Positions 8,551 through 18,370 of a stretch of 64,000 nucleotides of DNA are shown here, in pieces. Below the pieces are notes generated by a model. That model searched no databases. It was not told the origin of the DNA and worked only from the letters and a program-made list of their open reading frames with translations. The position numbers and the translations under genes were made by a program. The stretch lies in contig NZ_JAIUCZ020000006.1 in assembly GCF_020176955.2 (NCBI RefSeq), forward strand, positions 62,001 through 126,000, in the 5' to 3' direction. Origin of the DNA: Nocardia sp. alder85J. Its GTDB lineage: Bacteria; Actinomycetota; Actinomycetes; Mycobacteriales; Mycobacteriaceae. Positions within the stretch are counted from its first letter, which is position 1; each line of letters starts with the position of its first letter.

Positions 8551-11500
8551 CGTCGATCCCGAACAGGCCCTCGGTCGGCGGCTCCGCGGCGGCGGTGAAC
8601 CCCAAACGGTCGACCTCGACAGTGGTCAGGGTCCCGCCACACCACAGGTAGGGCAGCACGTCCACCCCTGGCAGGTGTCGTTCACGAGCCAAGTCGTATA
8701 CCGCGACCGCCGGCACGGTGTCGTAGTTGCACCACTCGTCGTGTGCCGTCAGCATGATGTCGAGTTCGAAGTCGACGGTCAGGCCCATGAAGGAGGCCTT
8801 GATCTGCGTGTCGACCCCGGTCATCGCCTCGTCCAGCCACACCCAGCGCGGCGCGTGCGCGACGGCGGCGTCGTAGGCGACGACGGCGGCGGCGAACAGC
8901 GGCTGGGACAGCAGCACCACCTTCTCGCCACCGGATTTCGCGCCGTGCTTGGCCGCGTCGAACAGCGACCACTTACTGGTCGACCCCGGCCGGTATTGCA
9001 GGGTTATCCGCAACCAGCCGCGATAGTCGAGGGCTCGCGTGAGCTGCTGCTTCCAGTCGGCGACGCCTTCGGCGGCGGCATCGCTGCGGGCCTGCTCGAT
9101 CCTGCGGGACAGAAACTCCCGCACCAGTTCCTGCCGCTCCGGCGACAATTCGGCGTAGCCCTGGCCGAGGGCGCCGACGACCGCTTCCGCGTCCGGGTCG
9201 GACGGGTCCGCTTCGCACACCACCTTCACCGCATGTCCCTGCCGGGTCGGGTGCGAGACGAGGTGCGCGTTGATGTTCGCGAAGGTGCGGGTGGTGTAGT
9301 CCAACCGGTCCTTCAGATGCTCGATGAAGGTCGATCCGAGCAGGGTCGCGAGCACCCGTTGTTGCTCCGCGTCGTAGCTCTCCCGCTGTCCCCGGACCAG
9401 GTCGGCCAGGGTGTCGGCGGCGTCGGGCGGGAGTTCGAACCCGTGGGCGGCATCACTGTGGATCTCGACCCGGGGCAGGGTGTCGTCCTCGTCGAGCACT
9501 CGCGCGTCCTGTGACGGCAGCAGCGCCTGCCGGAGCTCCTCGAGCTTCTGCACACAGGCACCCCACGCCCGGGACTGATCTGATTCCTCGGCCTTCACCT
9601 CGACCTCGCGGCGAATCGCCGTGGCGAGCTCCCGCGCCGGCTGTACCGCGTGACGTTGTGGCAGCTCCAGATCCAGCGTTCGAGCCAGCCCGGCGTCGAC
9701 CGCCTCCCAGAGCGCGGTCATCGCCGCGTCCCGGCGCAACTCGGCCTCCGCGCGCCGCTGCTCGTGATTGGCCAGCACGTTCTCCGCGTGCAGTTGCGCG
9801 GACTGCGCCGTGATCAACCGATCGGAATGCGAGTCGATCGTCGCGGTGAGCCGGGCGCACAGCTGCTCGAGATCGTGCTTCCGATCGAGTTGCTGCCGGG
9901 CACCGGCACCGAGAGCTTGTTCCGCGGTGCCGAGCTTGACTTCCGCCTGGCGCAATCGGACCGCGACGCCCTCCGACTCGGCCTGGACCGCCCGCAGCGC
10001 TTCGACTCGCTCCTGATGGACGGCCAGGGCACCGGCCAGGGCGTCCTCCCGCACCTGCAATTTCTCGAGGGCATACCGGTAGTCGGTCAGGTGATCACCG
10101 AATTCGGCCAGGGCACGCCGCTGCCCGTCGAGGTCGGTCAGCCGGAAACCGTGCGTGCCGGCGTATTCGGCGAAGACCGCTCGCTTCTGATCCAGCCGTG
10201 CGAGATCGCCGTGGTGGACGTCTTCCTTACCGGCGAGCGCCGCGGCGAGGGCCAGCCGGGACCGGTGACGTTCGGCCCACCGCACGACCGCGACGGTCAC
10301 CTCGCGCTCCCCGGGCACCGGTATGGTCCGGGCTTCGATGTCCAAGCGCCGCAACGCGGTATCGGCCGCGGCGAGTTGTTCGTCGAACTCCCCGATTCGC
10401 TGTTCCAGCGCCGCCAGATCGGTTTCCAGCCGGGCGATCAGTCGCGCCCGCGCGGCCGCGCGCGCGGCCGCGCCGAGATATGCGGCCGGGCCTCGGGAAG
10501 CGCCACGGCCGGCGAGCCCGCCGAGTCGCCAACTCCCGTCGGCGGCACACCAATCGCCGTCCGCGTGCTCGTTCGCCCGCTCGTACCAGCCGAAACCGGC
10601 CAGGATTCGGGTGATGACGTCGAGGGGGACCCCGCCGGCGGTCGCCGGCTCCAGAACGGCCAGCAGATTCGACTCGACCGGCGCATACCCGACCGAAACG
10701 TGAACATCCATCGATGCGAAATCGACCGATCCGTCCGGGGCGACCCACGCGTCGAGCAGTCCCGAACCGGCCAGCGCGGTTTCCAGGGCGGCGAGCGTCG
10801 AATCATCGAGGCCGCGTACCGGATTCACCAGTCGCCACAGCGGCGCCCCCTGCTCGGCCGGGAGTGCAGGCCGGATTCTGCGCTGCCATGACACCGGTTC
10901 GGCGGGCTCGGACTCGGTGCTGCGCCTCGCCGTCTCGAGCCGGTCGGCGACCGCATCACGTTCGACCGCGACCGGCACGCGTGCGAGCCGGAGTGCTTCG
11001 ACCCGCTCGGTCCGGGCCGACCGGAACGCCGCGACATGCGCGCGCATCGCCTCCACCACCGACGGTGGGCGCGGCGGCGTCCCATCGTCATCGATGACGG
11101 TCATCTCCGCGATCAGGTCACACCACCGGCCGGTCAGTTCGGCGGTGCAGACAGCTTCCGACGCTTCGGCGGCCCAGGCACGTACCTGCTCGGTCAACGT
11201 CGCGGCCGCACGCTGGACCTCGTGCCGGGCCCGGTCCTCGTCCCCGGTGGCGTCGCTCACCGCCTTCGACGCCAGTTCGACCGCCTGTTCGGAGCGGTCC
11301 GCTGTCCGCTGGGCCTCGCCGCGCTCACCGTCGAGTGCGGTGAGATGCCCGAAACGCACTGTCCTGGACTGGTGTTCACCGTGGAGCGCGTCGACATCCC
11401 GCTCCGGCAGATGCCGCGTGAGTGCGCGAGCCAAGCCGGCGTCGGTGGCTACCGTCGTCAGACGTTGCGCCGCGTCCTCGACGTCCGCACCGGCTCGCAC

Positions 11501-12790
11501 CGTTTCGGCCCGCGCGACCTCCGCCCGCTGACCGGCCTTCCGCTCCGCATCCTGCTCCCGTTGTTCCCGCGTCACCACCCCCTGCCGCTGCGAACGCAAT
11601 GCCACGGTTTCGCGACGCAGGCTTTCCACCCGCCCGGCGGCCGCCACCGCGTCCTGATACGCCTGGGATTCCAGCAACTCCCGCAGCGTGGCGTCGGCGT
11701 CGACGTGCTCGGACTTGGTCTGCGCCAGTATGGTTCGCGTCGACTCCAATTCGGCGCGCGTCTGTTCCACCTGCCCCTCGGCGGCCTTCTTGTCGGCGGT
11801 GGTCTTGTCCAGCTGTGTGGTGGCACTTGCCATTTCGTCGGCACGGCGACGCAGCACCACCCGCGCCCACGGCCGCCAGCCGACCCGAACGAACGTCGCG
11901 ATCGCCCGCGCGGCGTCCTCGGTGCGCTGCATCGCCGACCGCAGCTGTTCGAGATGCTCCCATCCGTCCGCCAGCTGATCCACTTCATGAGTGGCCAACG
12001 GCGGCAACGCGTCCCGCAGAGTATTGGCGAGACTGGCGGGGTTGAGCCGTTCGCCGAGTTTCGGCTTGCGCAACTGCTTGAGCAGCTCCGTGAGATTGTC
12101 GTACGACTCGGGTGACAGCCCGAACAGCTCGTCGGCCAGCCTCGCTCGATAGGCAACGGCGCTCGGCGGCATCGTGATTCCGTCGAGCTTCTTCAGATCC
12201 TTCTGCTCGACCGCCCGGCCCTCGCTGATCAGGCGGAAATCCGGTCCCAGTCGCAACCGGGTGACGAAGTGCCACGTGCTCACCGGTGTGGACCCGGTCC
12301 CGGCCCGGGCCGACGCACCGAGGCCGCAGGTGAAGAAATGCTCGGTCCCGTCGTCGTCGCGGCGGCCGAATTCCACCCAGGCGTATCCGAGGCCGACGTC
12401 CACCGGCGGCCGCGGATCGTCACCGTCCCCGGTCGGCAGCAGATTGAACCGCATGGTCCGGTGCTGTGAGCCGAAGGGGTCGAGGACCGACGGCGCGATC
12501 TCGCCGCGGAGCAGCATCAGCGTGGTCAGCTCCAGCACCTTGGTCTTACCGGCGCCGTTACCGCCACGCAGCACCAATCGGCCGTCGGCGAACCAGAATT
12601 CGGCATCGTCGTACTCCCACAGGTTCGCGATACCGACCCGCAGCGGCTGCCATCGGGGCCGGCCCGGCGCGGGCAGCCCGCCGGTCTGCGCGGCCCGCAG
12701 CCACCCGACCTCGTCCCGTAGACCCACGTGGTTCAGCATTTCCGTCACGGTGGCGCCGTGTTCGATGATGGCCTCATCGAGCTCGGTCAC
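8543..12790 (-). CDS. jetC: Wadjet JetC: SMC-like ATPase (TIGR02680)
   Basis: 1,415 residues from the GTG at 12790, which overlaps the jetB stop (GTGA). The Walker A motif GGNGAGKT lies near residue 60. The C-terminal Walker B region is PRWVWLDEAMTGVD, followed by LTAHDEW. Between them lie long charged, Arg/Glu/Ala/Gln-rich coiled-coil arms. This is the layout of SMC/MukB-type motors. In Wadjet, JetC with JetA and JetB extrudes DNA loops and lets JetD cleave small circular DNA. The upstream in-frame start at 12868 lies well inside jetB and is rejected. Confidence 0.9.
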   Translation of the reverse strand: MTELDEAIIEHGATVTEMLNHVGLRDEVGWLRAAQTGGLPAPGRPRWQPLRVGIANLWEYDDAEFWFADGRLVLRGGNGAGKTKVLELTTLMLLRGEIAPSVLDPFGSQHRTMRFNLLPTGDGDDPRPPVDVGLGYAWVEFGRRDDDGTEHFFTCGLGASARAGTGSTPVSTWHFVTRLRLGPDFRLISEGRAVEQKDLKKLDGITMPPSAVAYRARLADELFGLSPESYDNLTELLKQLRKPKLGERLNPASLANTLRDALPPLATHEVDQLADGWEHLEQLRSAMQRTEDAARAIATFVRVGWRPWARVVLRRRADEMASATTQLDKTTADKKAAEGQVEQTRAELESTRTILAQTKSEHVDADATLRELLESQAYQDAVAAAGRVESLRRETVALRSQRQGVVTREQREQDAERKAGQRAEVARAETVRAGADVEDAAQRLTTVATDAGLARALTRHLPERDVDALHGEHQSRTVRFGHLTALDGERGEAQRTADRSEQAVELASKAVSDATGDEDRARHEVQRAAATLTEQVRAWAAEASEAVCTAELTGRWCDLIAEMTVIDDDGTPPRPPSVVEAMRAHVAAFRSARTERVEALRLARVPVAVERDAVADRLETARRSTESEPAEPVSWQRRIRPALPAEQGAPLWRLVNPVRGLDDSTLAALETALAGSGLLDAWVAPDGSVDFASMDVHVSVGYAPVESNLLAVLEPATAGGVPLDVITRILAGFGWYERANEHADGDWCAADGSWRLGGLAGRGASRGPAAYLGAAARAAARARLIARLETDLAALEQRIGEFDEQLAAADTALRRLDIEARTIPVPGEREVTVAVVRWAERHRSRLALAAALAGKEDVHHGDLARLDQKRAVFAEYAGTHGFRLTDLDGQRRALAEFGDHLTDYRYALEKLQVREDALAGALAVHQERVEALRAVQAESEGVAVRLRQAEVKLGTAEQALGAGARQQLDRKHDLEQLCARLTATIDSHSDRLITAQSAQLHAENVLANHEQRRAEAELRRDAAMTALWEAVDAGLARTLDLELPQRHAVQPARELATAIRREVEVKAEESDQSRAWGACVQKLEELRQALLPSQDARVLDEDDTLPRVEIHSDAAHGFELPPDAADTLADLVRGQRESYDAEQQRVLATLLGSTFIEHLKDRLDYTTRTFANINAHLVSHPTRQGHAVKVVCEADPSDPDAEAVVGALGQGYAELSPERQELVREFLSRRIEQARSDAAAEGVADWKQQLTRALDYRGWLRITLQYRPGSTSKWSLFDAAKHGAKSGGEKVVLLSQPLFAAAVVAYDAAVAHAPRWVWLDEAMTGVDTQIKASFMGLTVDFELDIMLTAHDEWCNYDTVPAVAVYDLARERHLPGVDVLPYLWCGGTLTTVEVDRLGFTAAAEPPTEGLFGIDDE

Positions 12791-13932
12791 TGCGCGTCCT
12801 CCAATCGAGTCGTCACCGCCACCACGTGCGGATCGCGGTACCGGGCAGCGATCGGGGTGAGCTGCCACCAGTCGCGCCCCGGGCCTGGTCGAATCAGATC
12901 CAATGCTCGGAGCAGATCGAGCGCGCGCTCGCGTCGAGCGGCGTCGGAGGCGATGTCGGCGGTGATCGACTTGGGATGACGCACCGCGACCTCGGCCACC
13001 GCCGCGGTCAGATCCGCCTCACTCACCACACCCGCGTCGTCGCGGCGCCGATACAGTTCATCGAGCACCATCAGGCTGACGAAATCGACGGCTCGCAGTC
13101 GCGGGAACGGCAGGTCCGTGTCTGCTTCGTCAGTGGCGATCAGCGCCAGCCCCTCCGCCCGCTGTTCGACCGTCCACCCGGTCATTTCGGTGCACCAGGC
13201 CACGATTCGACTGCGCTGCCGGATCAGGTAGGCCCGCTCGGCCTCGGTCAGATCACTGTACAGGCAGACCGGCAGTTCCAGCAGCCGCCGCATGACCGAA
13301 AATCGTTCGGCGACTTCGATGGTCGCCGGTCCACGGGTACCGAGGGCCGCCGCGAACGCGGCCGGATCGACCATGCGCAACAGCATCTCACGCCGCACCG
13401 CATAGGTGCCGCCGATCTTGTCTGTGCGCCGCGCCCACCCGTCGCGCTGTTCATCCCCACCGGCATCGACGGGCGCCAGCGCGCCGGTCGACATCAGCAG
13501 CTTCATCGCCGTGGCGAACAGTTTCCGCTCGGCGAACCGGTCCGGGTCGTAGGCGGTGATTTCGGCGTCGTCACGGTTCGACAGCACCCGCACTCGATCG
13601 GACAGGTCCTGGGTGGTCGTGATGTCCTCGGCGTCCTCGGCGGCGGCCGCGGCCAGCAATGCCAGCACCAATGCGCGCCGCGGCGGCATCTCCACGCGAC
13701 GGGGCGCAATCACGGTGTCCCCCAACGGCAAACGGAACAATCGCGCGCCGGTATCGGTGACGATCAGCCGGTACCCGAGTCGCGAGCTGAACCAATTCGA
13801 CAACTCAGGGCGATGCTGCGGATGCCGCACCAAGCCGAACAGTTCCGGATCGCGACGCCGATCGAGCACCGGGTTGGCGAGCAAGCCCACGAAGGCGCGC
13901 CGCCGATCCACCTCATCTCTACTCGCCGCCAC
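12787..13932 (-). CDS. jetB: Wadjet JetB: kite-like subunit (DUF2398/TIGR02678)
   Basis: 381 residues. It begins MAASRDEVDRRRAFVGLLAN and has the DUF2398 pattern: an early HPQHRPELSNWF, a helical middle with DPDRFAERKLFATAMKLL, and a winged-helix C-terminus. JetB-like proteins bridge the kleisin JetA and the SMC heads. It lies 20 bp after jetA and overlaps jetC by 4 nt, so co-transcription and coupling are expected. No truncation is visible. Confidence 0.85.
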   Translation of the reverse strand: MAASRDEVDRRRAFVGLLANPVLDRRRDPELFGLVRHPQHRPELSNWFSSRLGYRLIVTDTGARLFRLPLGDTVIAPRRVEMPPRRALVLALLAAAAAEDAEDITTTQDLSDRVRVLSNRDDAEITAYDPDRFAERKLFATAMKLLMSTGALAPVDAGGDEQRDGWARRTDKIGGTYAVRREMLLRMVDPAAFAAALGTRGPATIEVAERFSVMRRLLELPVCLYSDLTEAERAYLIRQRSRIVAWCTEMTGWTVEQRAEGLALIATDEADTDLPFPRLRAVDFVSLMVLDELYRRRDDAGVVSEADLTAAVAEVAVRHPKSITADIASDAARRERALDLLRALDLIRPGPGRDWWQLTPIAARYRDPHVVAVTTRLEDAQ

Positions 13933-13952
13933 GCGCTAAACGATAGCTCGGA

Positions 13953-15497
13953 CTACGGCCGGGCCGATTCCAGCTCGAAGAACCAGTCCCGGGTGACGAA
14001 CCGGCCCTGTTCGGTATCGATGGTCGTGGTGGCACCGTCGGTCGGCACCGTGAGCGTGACCTGCCAGCGTCCGTCCTCGGTCACTGCGGTATGTCGTTGT
14101 TCACCGTGGCGTGCCCTGGCCACGGCGATGAAGTCCAACAGCACTTCCAGTTGGGGCTCGGTCAACGGCGTCCAGGTCGACATCGAGGTGCCGGACCGGG
14201 TTCGCAATTCCGCTTCGGCGGCCAGTCGCTCGGCGCGCGCCGCGGACCGGGCTCGGCGAGCGGCTGCGCGGCCGGCGGAATTGTCGATCGCCTTGGTGCG
14301 CTTGCCGACTGCCGCGCGATGCCCGTGTTCACGGAACCGCGCGGTGATCGGCGCCGGATCGGCGTCGGCCCACGACACCGCATGTTCGTCGGCGCCTTCC
14401 GCGCAGACCAGCAGATGCCGGGCCGGGAAGACGCCCATCGCCGTGTCCCACATCCGCCACGCCGTCTCGTCGTCGGGGGCACGCTCGATCGAACGCGCCA
14501 GCGTGAGAAATTCGCTACGCCGGGTGAGCGCACCACCGGTGTCCATCAGGATGTGCATGTTGCGCGCCCACGGCGCCACCAGATCACGCAGCTGGCGACG
14601 CAAGCGGCGAGCCTGGCCGTCGCCGCCGGCGAACCATCCGCGCAGCGCCTCCCAGGTGCCCACCCAACGCCGGACCTGTGGTTCGACGATCGAATCCGCC
14701 ACGTCCGCAGGCAGCGCGCCGCGTACACACGCTCGCCAGATCTGTTCGGACAGCAGCGGTTCCAGCTCGACGATCACGGCTGCCACGGTCGGGGTGTAGA
14801 TGTCGACCTGCTCACCCCACATCCCGACGTACGCCTGCAAAGTGCGCCACAGGATCTCCTGCCTGCCGGAGTCCGGTGCGCCGGACAATGCGTGCGCCAG
14901 ACTGCGCTGCCAGGTGCGCGCCGCCACTGCCATGCTGTGCTGCAAGGTGATGATCTGCTGATACTCCGCGGCCGCCGCCGGAAACTGCCGCTCGCGCACC
15001 GCGGCGGCGAATTGCCGCAGTCGGTCGTGGATGGCCCGCGGCGCGAGGGTCAGATCGGCGGCCGCATCCTCGTCGGACTCCAGCTCCAGTGTCCAGAACG
15101 CGTGCAACCGTGCGGCGGTCGGGGTCAACTGGAATCGGTCGCGGCGACGCAGGAAATCCTCACCGGTACGTGCCGGCTCCTGCCATCGGGTGAGGACACC
15201 CCAGTTCACCAGGCTGTCCAGTCGTCCTTCCAGCGGGAACACATCATCACCCACGAGCCGATCGGCCACGACCGATTCGACCCGCTCGCCCAGCCAGGTC
15301 CGTAGCCGCGCTGCGACCTCCTCGAACGACATCCCGGTCAGGCTGGTGTCCTGCGCCTCCAGCATGACCTCGACGATCGCGCGGTACTGCGCCGCGAACC
15401 GCGACACCAGATAGGTCGGAACCAACTCCTGCCCCGGCAGGTACGCCGCCCACTGATCGACACCAGCCGATTCCGGCACCTCATCCCCGGCCGTCAT
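13953..15497 (-). CDS. jetA: Wadjet JetA: kleisin-like subunit (DUF2397/TIGR02677)
   Basis: 514 residues, first gene of the operon. The N-terminal LVPTYLVSRFAAQYRAIVEV and the two winged-helix-like segments (LDSLVNWGVLTRWQEP and RFQLTPTAARLH) fit DUF2397. Kleisin-like JetA closes the JetC ring. The C-terminus (TRDWFFELESARP) ends 20 bp before jetB. The promoter should lie within 15498-15663, where I see no other feature. Four intact genes in the order A-B-C-D indicate a functional plasmid-defence operon. Confidence 0.85.
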   Translation of the reverse strand: MTAGDEVPESAGVDQWAAYLPGQELVPTYLVSRFAAQYRAIVEVMLEAQDTSLTGMSFEEVAARLRTWLGERVESVVADRLVGDDVFPLEGRLDSLVNWGVLTRWQEPARTGEDFLRRRDRFQLTPTAARLHAFWTLELESDEDAAADLTLAPRAIHDRLRQFAAAVRERQFPAAAAEYQQIITLQHSMAVAARTWQRSLAHALSGAPDSGRQEILWRTLQAYVGMWGEQVDIYTPTVAAVIVELEPLLSEQIWRACVRGALPADVADSIVEPQVRRWVGTWEALRGWFAGGDGQARRLRRQLRDLVAPWARNMHILMDTGGALTRRSEFLTLARSIERAPDDETAWRMWDTAMGVFPARHLLVCAEGADEHAVSWADADPAPITARFREHGHRAAVGKRTKAIDNSAGRAAARRARSAARAERLAAEAELRTRSGTSMSTWTPLTEPQLEVLLDFIAVARARHGEQRHTAVTEDGRWQVTLTVPTDGATTTIDTEQGRFVTRDWFFELESARP

Positions 15498-15663
15498 ACC
15501 GAAACCCTACCCAGCCCCGGACCGGGGGTGCGCCCAGGGACGGCATTGCGAGCCTTTTCCGACATCCGGCGAGGCGGGGTCAGACGACTGTCACCAGCGA
15601 AGGCCGAGAGCCTACGCTCGTGCCAGTCGCGAGCTTCGACAGCTCGGCCGACGCCGACCGGGC

Positions 15664-16626
15664 TCAGAACGCCCAGTCCTCGTCCTCCGTATTCACGGCC
15701 TTGCCGATGACGTACGAAGACCCGGACCCCGAGAAGAAGTCGTGGTTCTCATCCGCGTTCGGCGAAAGTGCCGACAGGATGGCCGGATTCACATCCGTCT
15801 CGTCCTTCGGGAACAGCCCCTCGTACCCCAGGTTCATCAACGCCTTGTTCGCGTTGTACCGGAGGAACTTCTTGACGTCCTCCGTGAGCCCGACCTCGTC
15901 GTAGAGGTCCTGGGTGTACTCCACCTCGTTCTCGTACAGCTCGAACAGCAGCTCGAAGGTGTAGTTCTTCAACTCCTCGCGCTCGGGCTGGGTCAGCGGC
16001 TCGAGGCCCTTCTGGTACTTGTACCCGATGTAGTACCCGTGCACGGCCTCGTCGCGGATGATCAGGCGGATCAGGTCGGCGGTGTTGGTGAGCTTGGCTC
16101 GGGAGGACCAGTACATCGGCAGGTAGAAGCCGGAGTAGAACAGGAAGCTCTCCAGCAGCGTGGAGGCCACCTTGCGCTTGAGCGGCTCGTCGCCTCGGTA
16201 GTACTCGAGGACGATCTCGGCCTTGCGCTGGAGGTTACGGTTCTCCTCGGACCAGCGGAAGGCGTCGTCGATCTCGCGGGTGGAGCACAGCGTGGAGAAG
16301 ATGGAGCTGTAGCTCTTGGCGTGCACCGACTCCATGAACGCGATGTTGGTGAGCACCGCCTCCTCGTGCGGGGTGATCGCGTCGGGAATGAGGCTGACCG
16401 CGCCGACGGTGCCCTGGATGGTGTCCAGCAGGGTGAGGCCGGTGAAGACCCGCATGGTCAGCTGCTTCTCGTTGGCCGTCAGGGTGGCCCACGACGGGAT
16501 GTCGTTGGAGACCGGCACCTTCTCGGGCAGCCAGAAGTTGCCCACGAGCCGATCCCAGACCTCGGCGTCCTTCTCGTCGGTCACACGATTCCAGTTGATC
16601 GCGGACACCCGGTCGATCAGCTTCAC
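15664..16626 (-). CDS. nrdF: ribonucleotide reductase class Ib, beta subunit
   Basis: 320 residues from a GTG start. The dimetal ligands are all in place: D68, E99, H102, E159, E193 and H196, with radical tyrosine Y106. NrdF provides the tyrosyl radical (Mn or Fe dimetal) for NrdE to reduce ribonucleoside diphosphates. Its partners nrdH-nrdI-nrdE lie about 2 kb upstream on the same strand, separated by three unrelated genes, and a separate pair of NrdR boxes precedes nrdF. The C-terminal tail ends DEDWAF, the usual NrdE-binding peptide. Confidence 0.95.
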   Translation of the reverse strand: MKLIDRVSAINWNRVTDEKDAEVWDRLVGNFWLPEKVPVSNDIPSWATLTANEKQLTMRVFTGLTLLDTIQGTVGAVSLIPDAITPHEEAVLTNIAFMESVHAKSYSSIFSTLCSTREIDDAFRWSEENRNLQRKAEIVLEYYRGDEPLKRKVASTLLESFLFYSGFYLPMYWSSRAKLTNTADLIRLIIRDEAVHGYYIGYKYQKGLEPLTQPEREELKNYTFELLFELYENEVEYTQDLYDEVGLTEDVKKFLRYNANKALMNLGYEGLFPKDETDVNPAILSALSPNADENHDFFSGSGSSYVIGKAVNTEDEDWAF

Positions 16627-16671
16627 GCCTGCTCACTCACCCTTCTACCTCGCCGGTTTCCTCACCGGAGA

Positions 16672-16719
16672 ACACTACTATTGGGGGCCGACAACCTTCG
16701 GCAGCACAACACCTTGTGT
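16672..16719. promoter_or_regulatory. pair of NrdR boxes upstream of nrdF
   Basis: Two 16-bp boxes start at 16672 (ACACTACTATTGGGGG, weak right half) and 16704 (GCACAACACCTTGTGT, good dyad). They are 32 bp apart, three helical turns, as in NrdR-controlled promoters. They lie 46-93 bp upstream of nrdF. The same 32-bp spacing occurs before nrdH. NrdR is an ATP/dATP-sensing repressor of ribonucleotide reductase genes. Confidence 0.65.
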
Positions 16720-16840
16720 CTCGACACCATTCTCCTCCGAATGACGGAGGGGTGCGGCCTGCCACGCGGGACCGTGCTCGCAGTGTGCCAGATCGCGGCC
16801 CCGGCGCATACCGGAGTCGCCGGGCCATCCGGACACGCCG

Positions 16841-17344
16841 TCAGGCGAGCGTGGCCAGTACCGCGGCCTCCGCCACCGACCAGGTCGGCACCGGCACCAC
16901 CCACTCCGGGGCCGGCTCGGTCTGCATACCGAACCAGAACAGGTGCGGCACCAGCCCGTGGAGCGCTCGATGCACATCGAGCCGATCATCGATCATGTGG
17001 GTGATACCGAGCTCGCCACAGTGGATCGCCTTGTCCCTGCGAGCCCGGCAGAACCGTACATGATCGCGGGGCACGCCCGTGGCACCGTAGAAATCGTGTT
17101 GATCGAGCCACTGGCGGGTCCGCTCCTCGATCCGCGGCCCGCATTTGGAGATGACCCACGCACCGTCGAACCGCGGCACCAGCCGGGCCAACGCCTCGAA
17201 CGCGCCCGCGCTGGGCGGGCTGCTCAGCGCCTGCTCGAGCCCGCCGGACAGGAAGACCGTGTCCTCATCTCCCGGTTCGAGCGCGGCCCCTTGGACAACC
17301 CGGCCGAAATCGATTCCCAGCCGGTATTCCGAAAATTTCTTCAT
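16841..17344 (-). CDS. HAD-like protein
   Basis: 167 residues from the ATG at 17344. The motifs are LGIDFGRVV (motif I, with the second Asp of the DxD replaced), WVISKCGPR (motif II region), DKAIHCGELGI (motif III lysine) and THMIDDRLDVH (motif IV). The fold therefore looks like a HAD phosphatase, but loss of the acid/base Asp in motif I makes activity uncertain. Similar proteins are common in Streptomyces and Nocardia. It lies just upstream of the nrdF NrdR boxes and divergent from the MazF-like gene with only 11 bp between start codons. Confidence 0.6.
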   Translation of the reverse strand: MKKFSEYRLGIDFGRVVQGAALEPGDEDTVFLSGGLEQALSSPPSAGAFEALARLVPRFDGAWVISKCGPRIEERTRQWLDQHDFYGATGVPRDHVRFCRARRDKAIHCGELGITHMIDDRLDVHRALHGLVPHLFWFGMQTEPAPEWVVPVPTWSVAEAAVLATLA

Positions 17345-17355
17345 CACCGCTCAGC

Positions 17356-17670
17356 ATGCCGCCGGTCGGCGCCGGGTTCCAAGCGCTGCCCGGCACCCGC
17401 GGACATGAGCAACAAGGCCACCGGCACGCCGTGATCATCCAATCGGACCGATTCCCTTCCAACGCGGTCACCGTCGCGATGACGTCGACCAGCGCAGGCC
17501 CAGCCGTATACCGGCCGGTCATCGAGTTCGACGGCACGCAAACCCGCATTCTCACCGATCAGATCTTCACTGTCGCCCCCGAACGACTCGGCGCGTTCAA
17601 AGCAAGCCCGGTCGGAACCGAACCGGCCGAACTGGATAGGGCATTGATGCTGAAGCTGGGACTGCTCTGA
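17356..17670 (+). CDS. MazF/PemK-like toxin, probably orphan
   Basis: 104 residues. The conserved core is clear: RGHEQQGHRHAVIIQSDRF, then VTVAMTSTSAGPAVYRPVIE, LTDQIFTVAPERLG and LDRALMLKLGL. These match MazF endoribonucleases of toxin-antitoxin systems, which cut mRNA. The N-terminus (MPPVGAGFQALPGT) differs from the usual RGxVY start, and no antitoxin gene is visible next to it; the upstream DNA belongs to the divergent HAD-like gene. It may be a domesticated or 5'-altered orphan. Confidence 0.6.
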   Translation: MPPVGAGFQALPGTRGHEQQGHRHAVIIQSDRFPSNAVTVAMTSTSAGPAVYRPVIEFDGTQTRILTDQIFTVAPERLGAFKASPVGTEPAELDRALMLKLGLL

Positions 17671-17747
17671 CCCGATGTGGGTGGGGCAGCCCGCGATCGC
17701 AACCGGACGCCAAGCGATTCATAAGGACGATCCGGTGGGATGTGGCG

Positions 17748-18287
17748 ATGAACGAGCAGCAGCACCGGGTCGCGATGGGCGGCACCACCCGATCGGATAC
17801 ACCGCGGCGAGGAATGATCTCGGACGAGCAGTTCGTCCGCGGAACCGACGGTCGCCTGCACTATGCCGCCCCGGCAACCCCTTCCGACCCGGCGACCGCG
17901 CCTCGGCCGGGAGCGATGGACCTGTTCGCGCGCAGCCGTTGGTTTCCCGCGCTCGAGGGATGGGCGCGCGCACTGCTCGTGACGCTCGCCTTCTCGATCG
18001 ACACGGCTCTGCACGCGGCGGTCGCGACCGGAGTCTGGTTCGCCGCCTACGAACACTCCATCGGTCCCCAGCCGGCCATCGTGTGCGCCGTACTGGCCTG
18101 GGCTGTCGTTTCGTTCGTGCACCGGACATTCTTTCAGCGCCTGACCTACACCACGATCGGCAAGGCCGTGTTCGGGCTGCGCCTGCACAATCCCGGCGAC
18201 TATCCGATCACCCTCTGGCAGCTCATCAAATTCTGGTGCTGCGCGGTATTCATGTGCCTGGCAAACGTCGCCGACATGTTCCCCTGA
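17748..18287 (+). CDS. RDD-family membrane protein
   Basis: 179 residues from the ATG at 17748, just after a GGTGGGA element. After a polar N-terminus there are hydrophobic segments near residues 75-105 (LLVTLAFSIDTALHAAVATG), 112-135 (AIVCAVLAWAVVSFVH) and 155-175. Between them lies TYTTIGKAVFGLRLHNPGD, the GK-x4-GL-R-L signature of RDD proteins. The family's function is not settled; transport or ion roles are suggested. It sits convergent with nrdE, 83 bp away. Confidence 0.7.
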   Translation: MNEQQHRVAMGGTTRSDTPRRGMISDEQFVRGTDGRLHYAAPATPSDPATAPRPGAMDLFARSRWFPALEGWARALLVTLAFSIDTALHAAVATGVWFAAYEHSIGPQPAIVCAVLAWAVVSFVHRTFFQRLTYTTIGKAVFGLRLHNPGDYPITLWQLIKFWCCAVFMCLANVADMFP

Positions 18288-18370
18288 AACGCGATACACC
18301 ACACGCGCACGCGACGGTCCGTGCCTCACAGGGCGCCTCCGAGCCGGAAACACCCTGTGCGCCACGACTT

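Noticed and set aside
12791..12868. Upstream in-frame extension of jetC to 12868
   Set aside because: It lies inside jetB, and the GTG at 12790 has the usual 4-nt overlap with the jetB stop.
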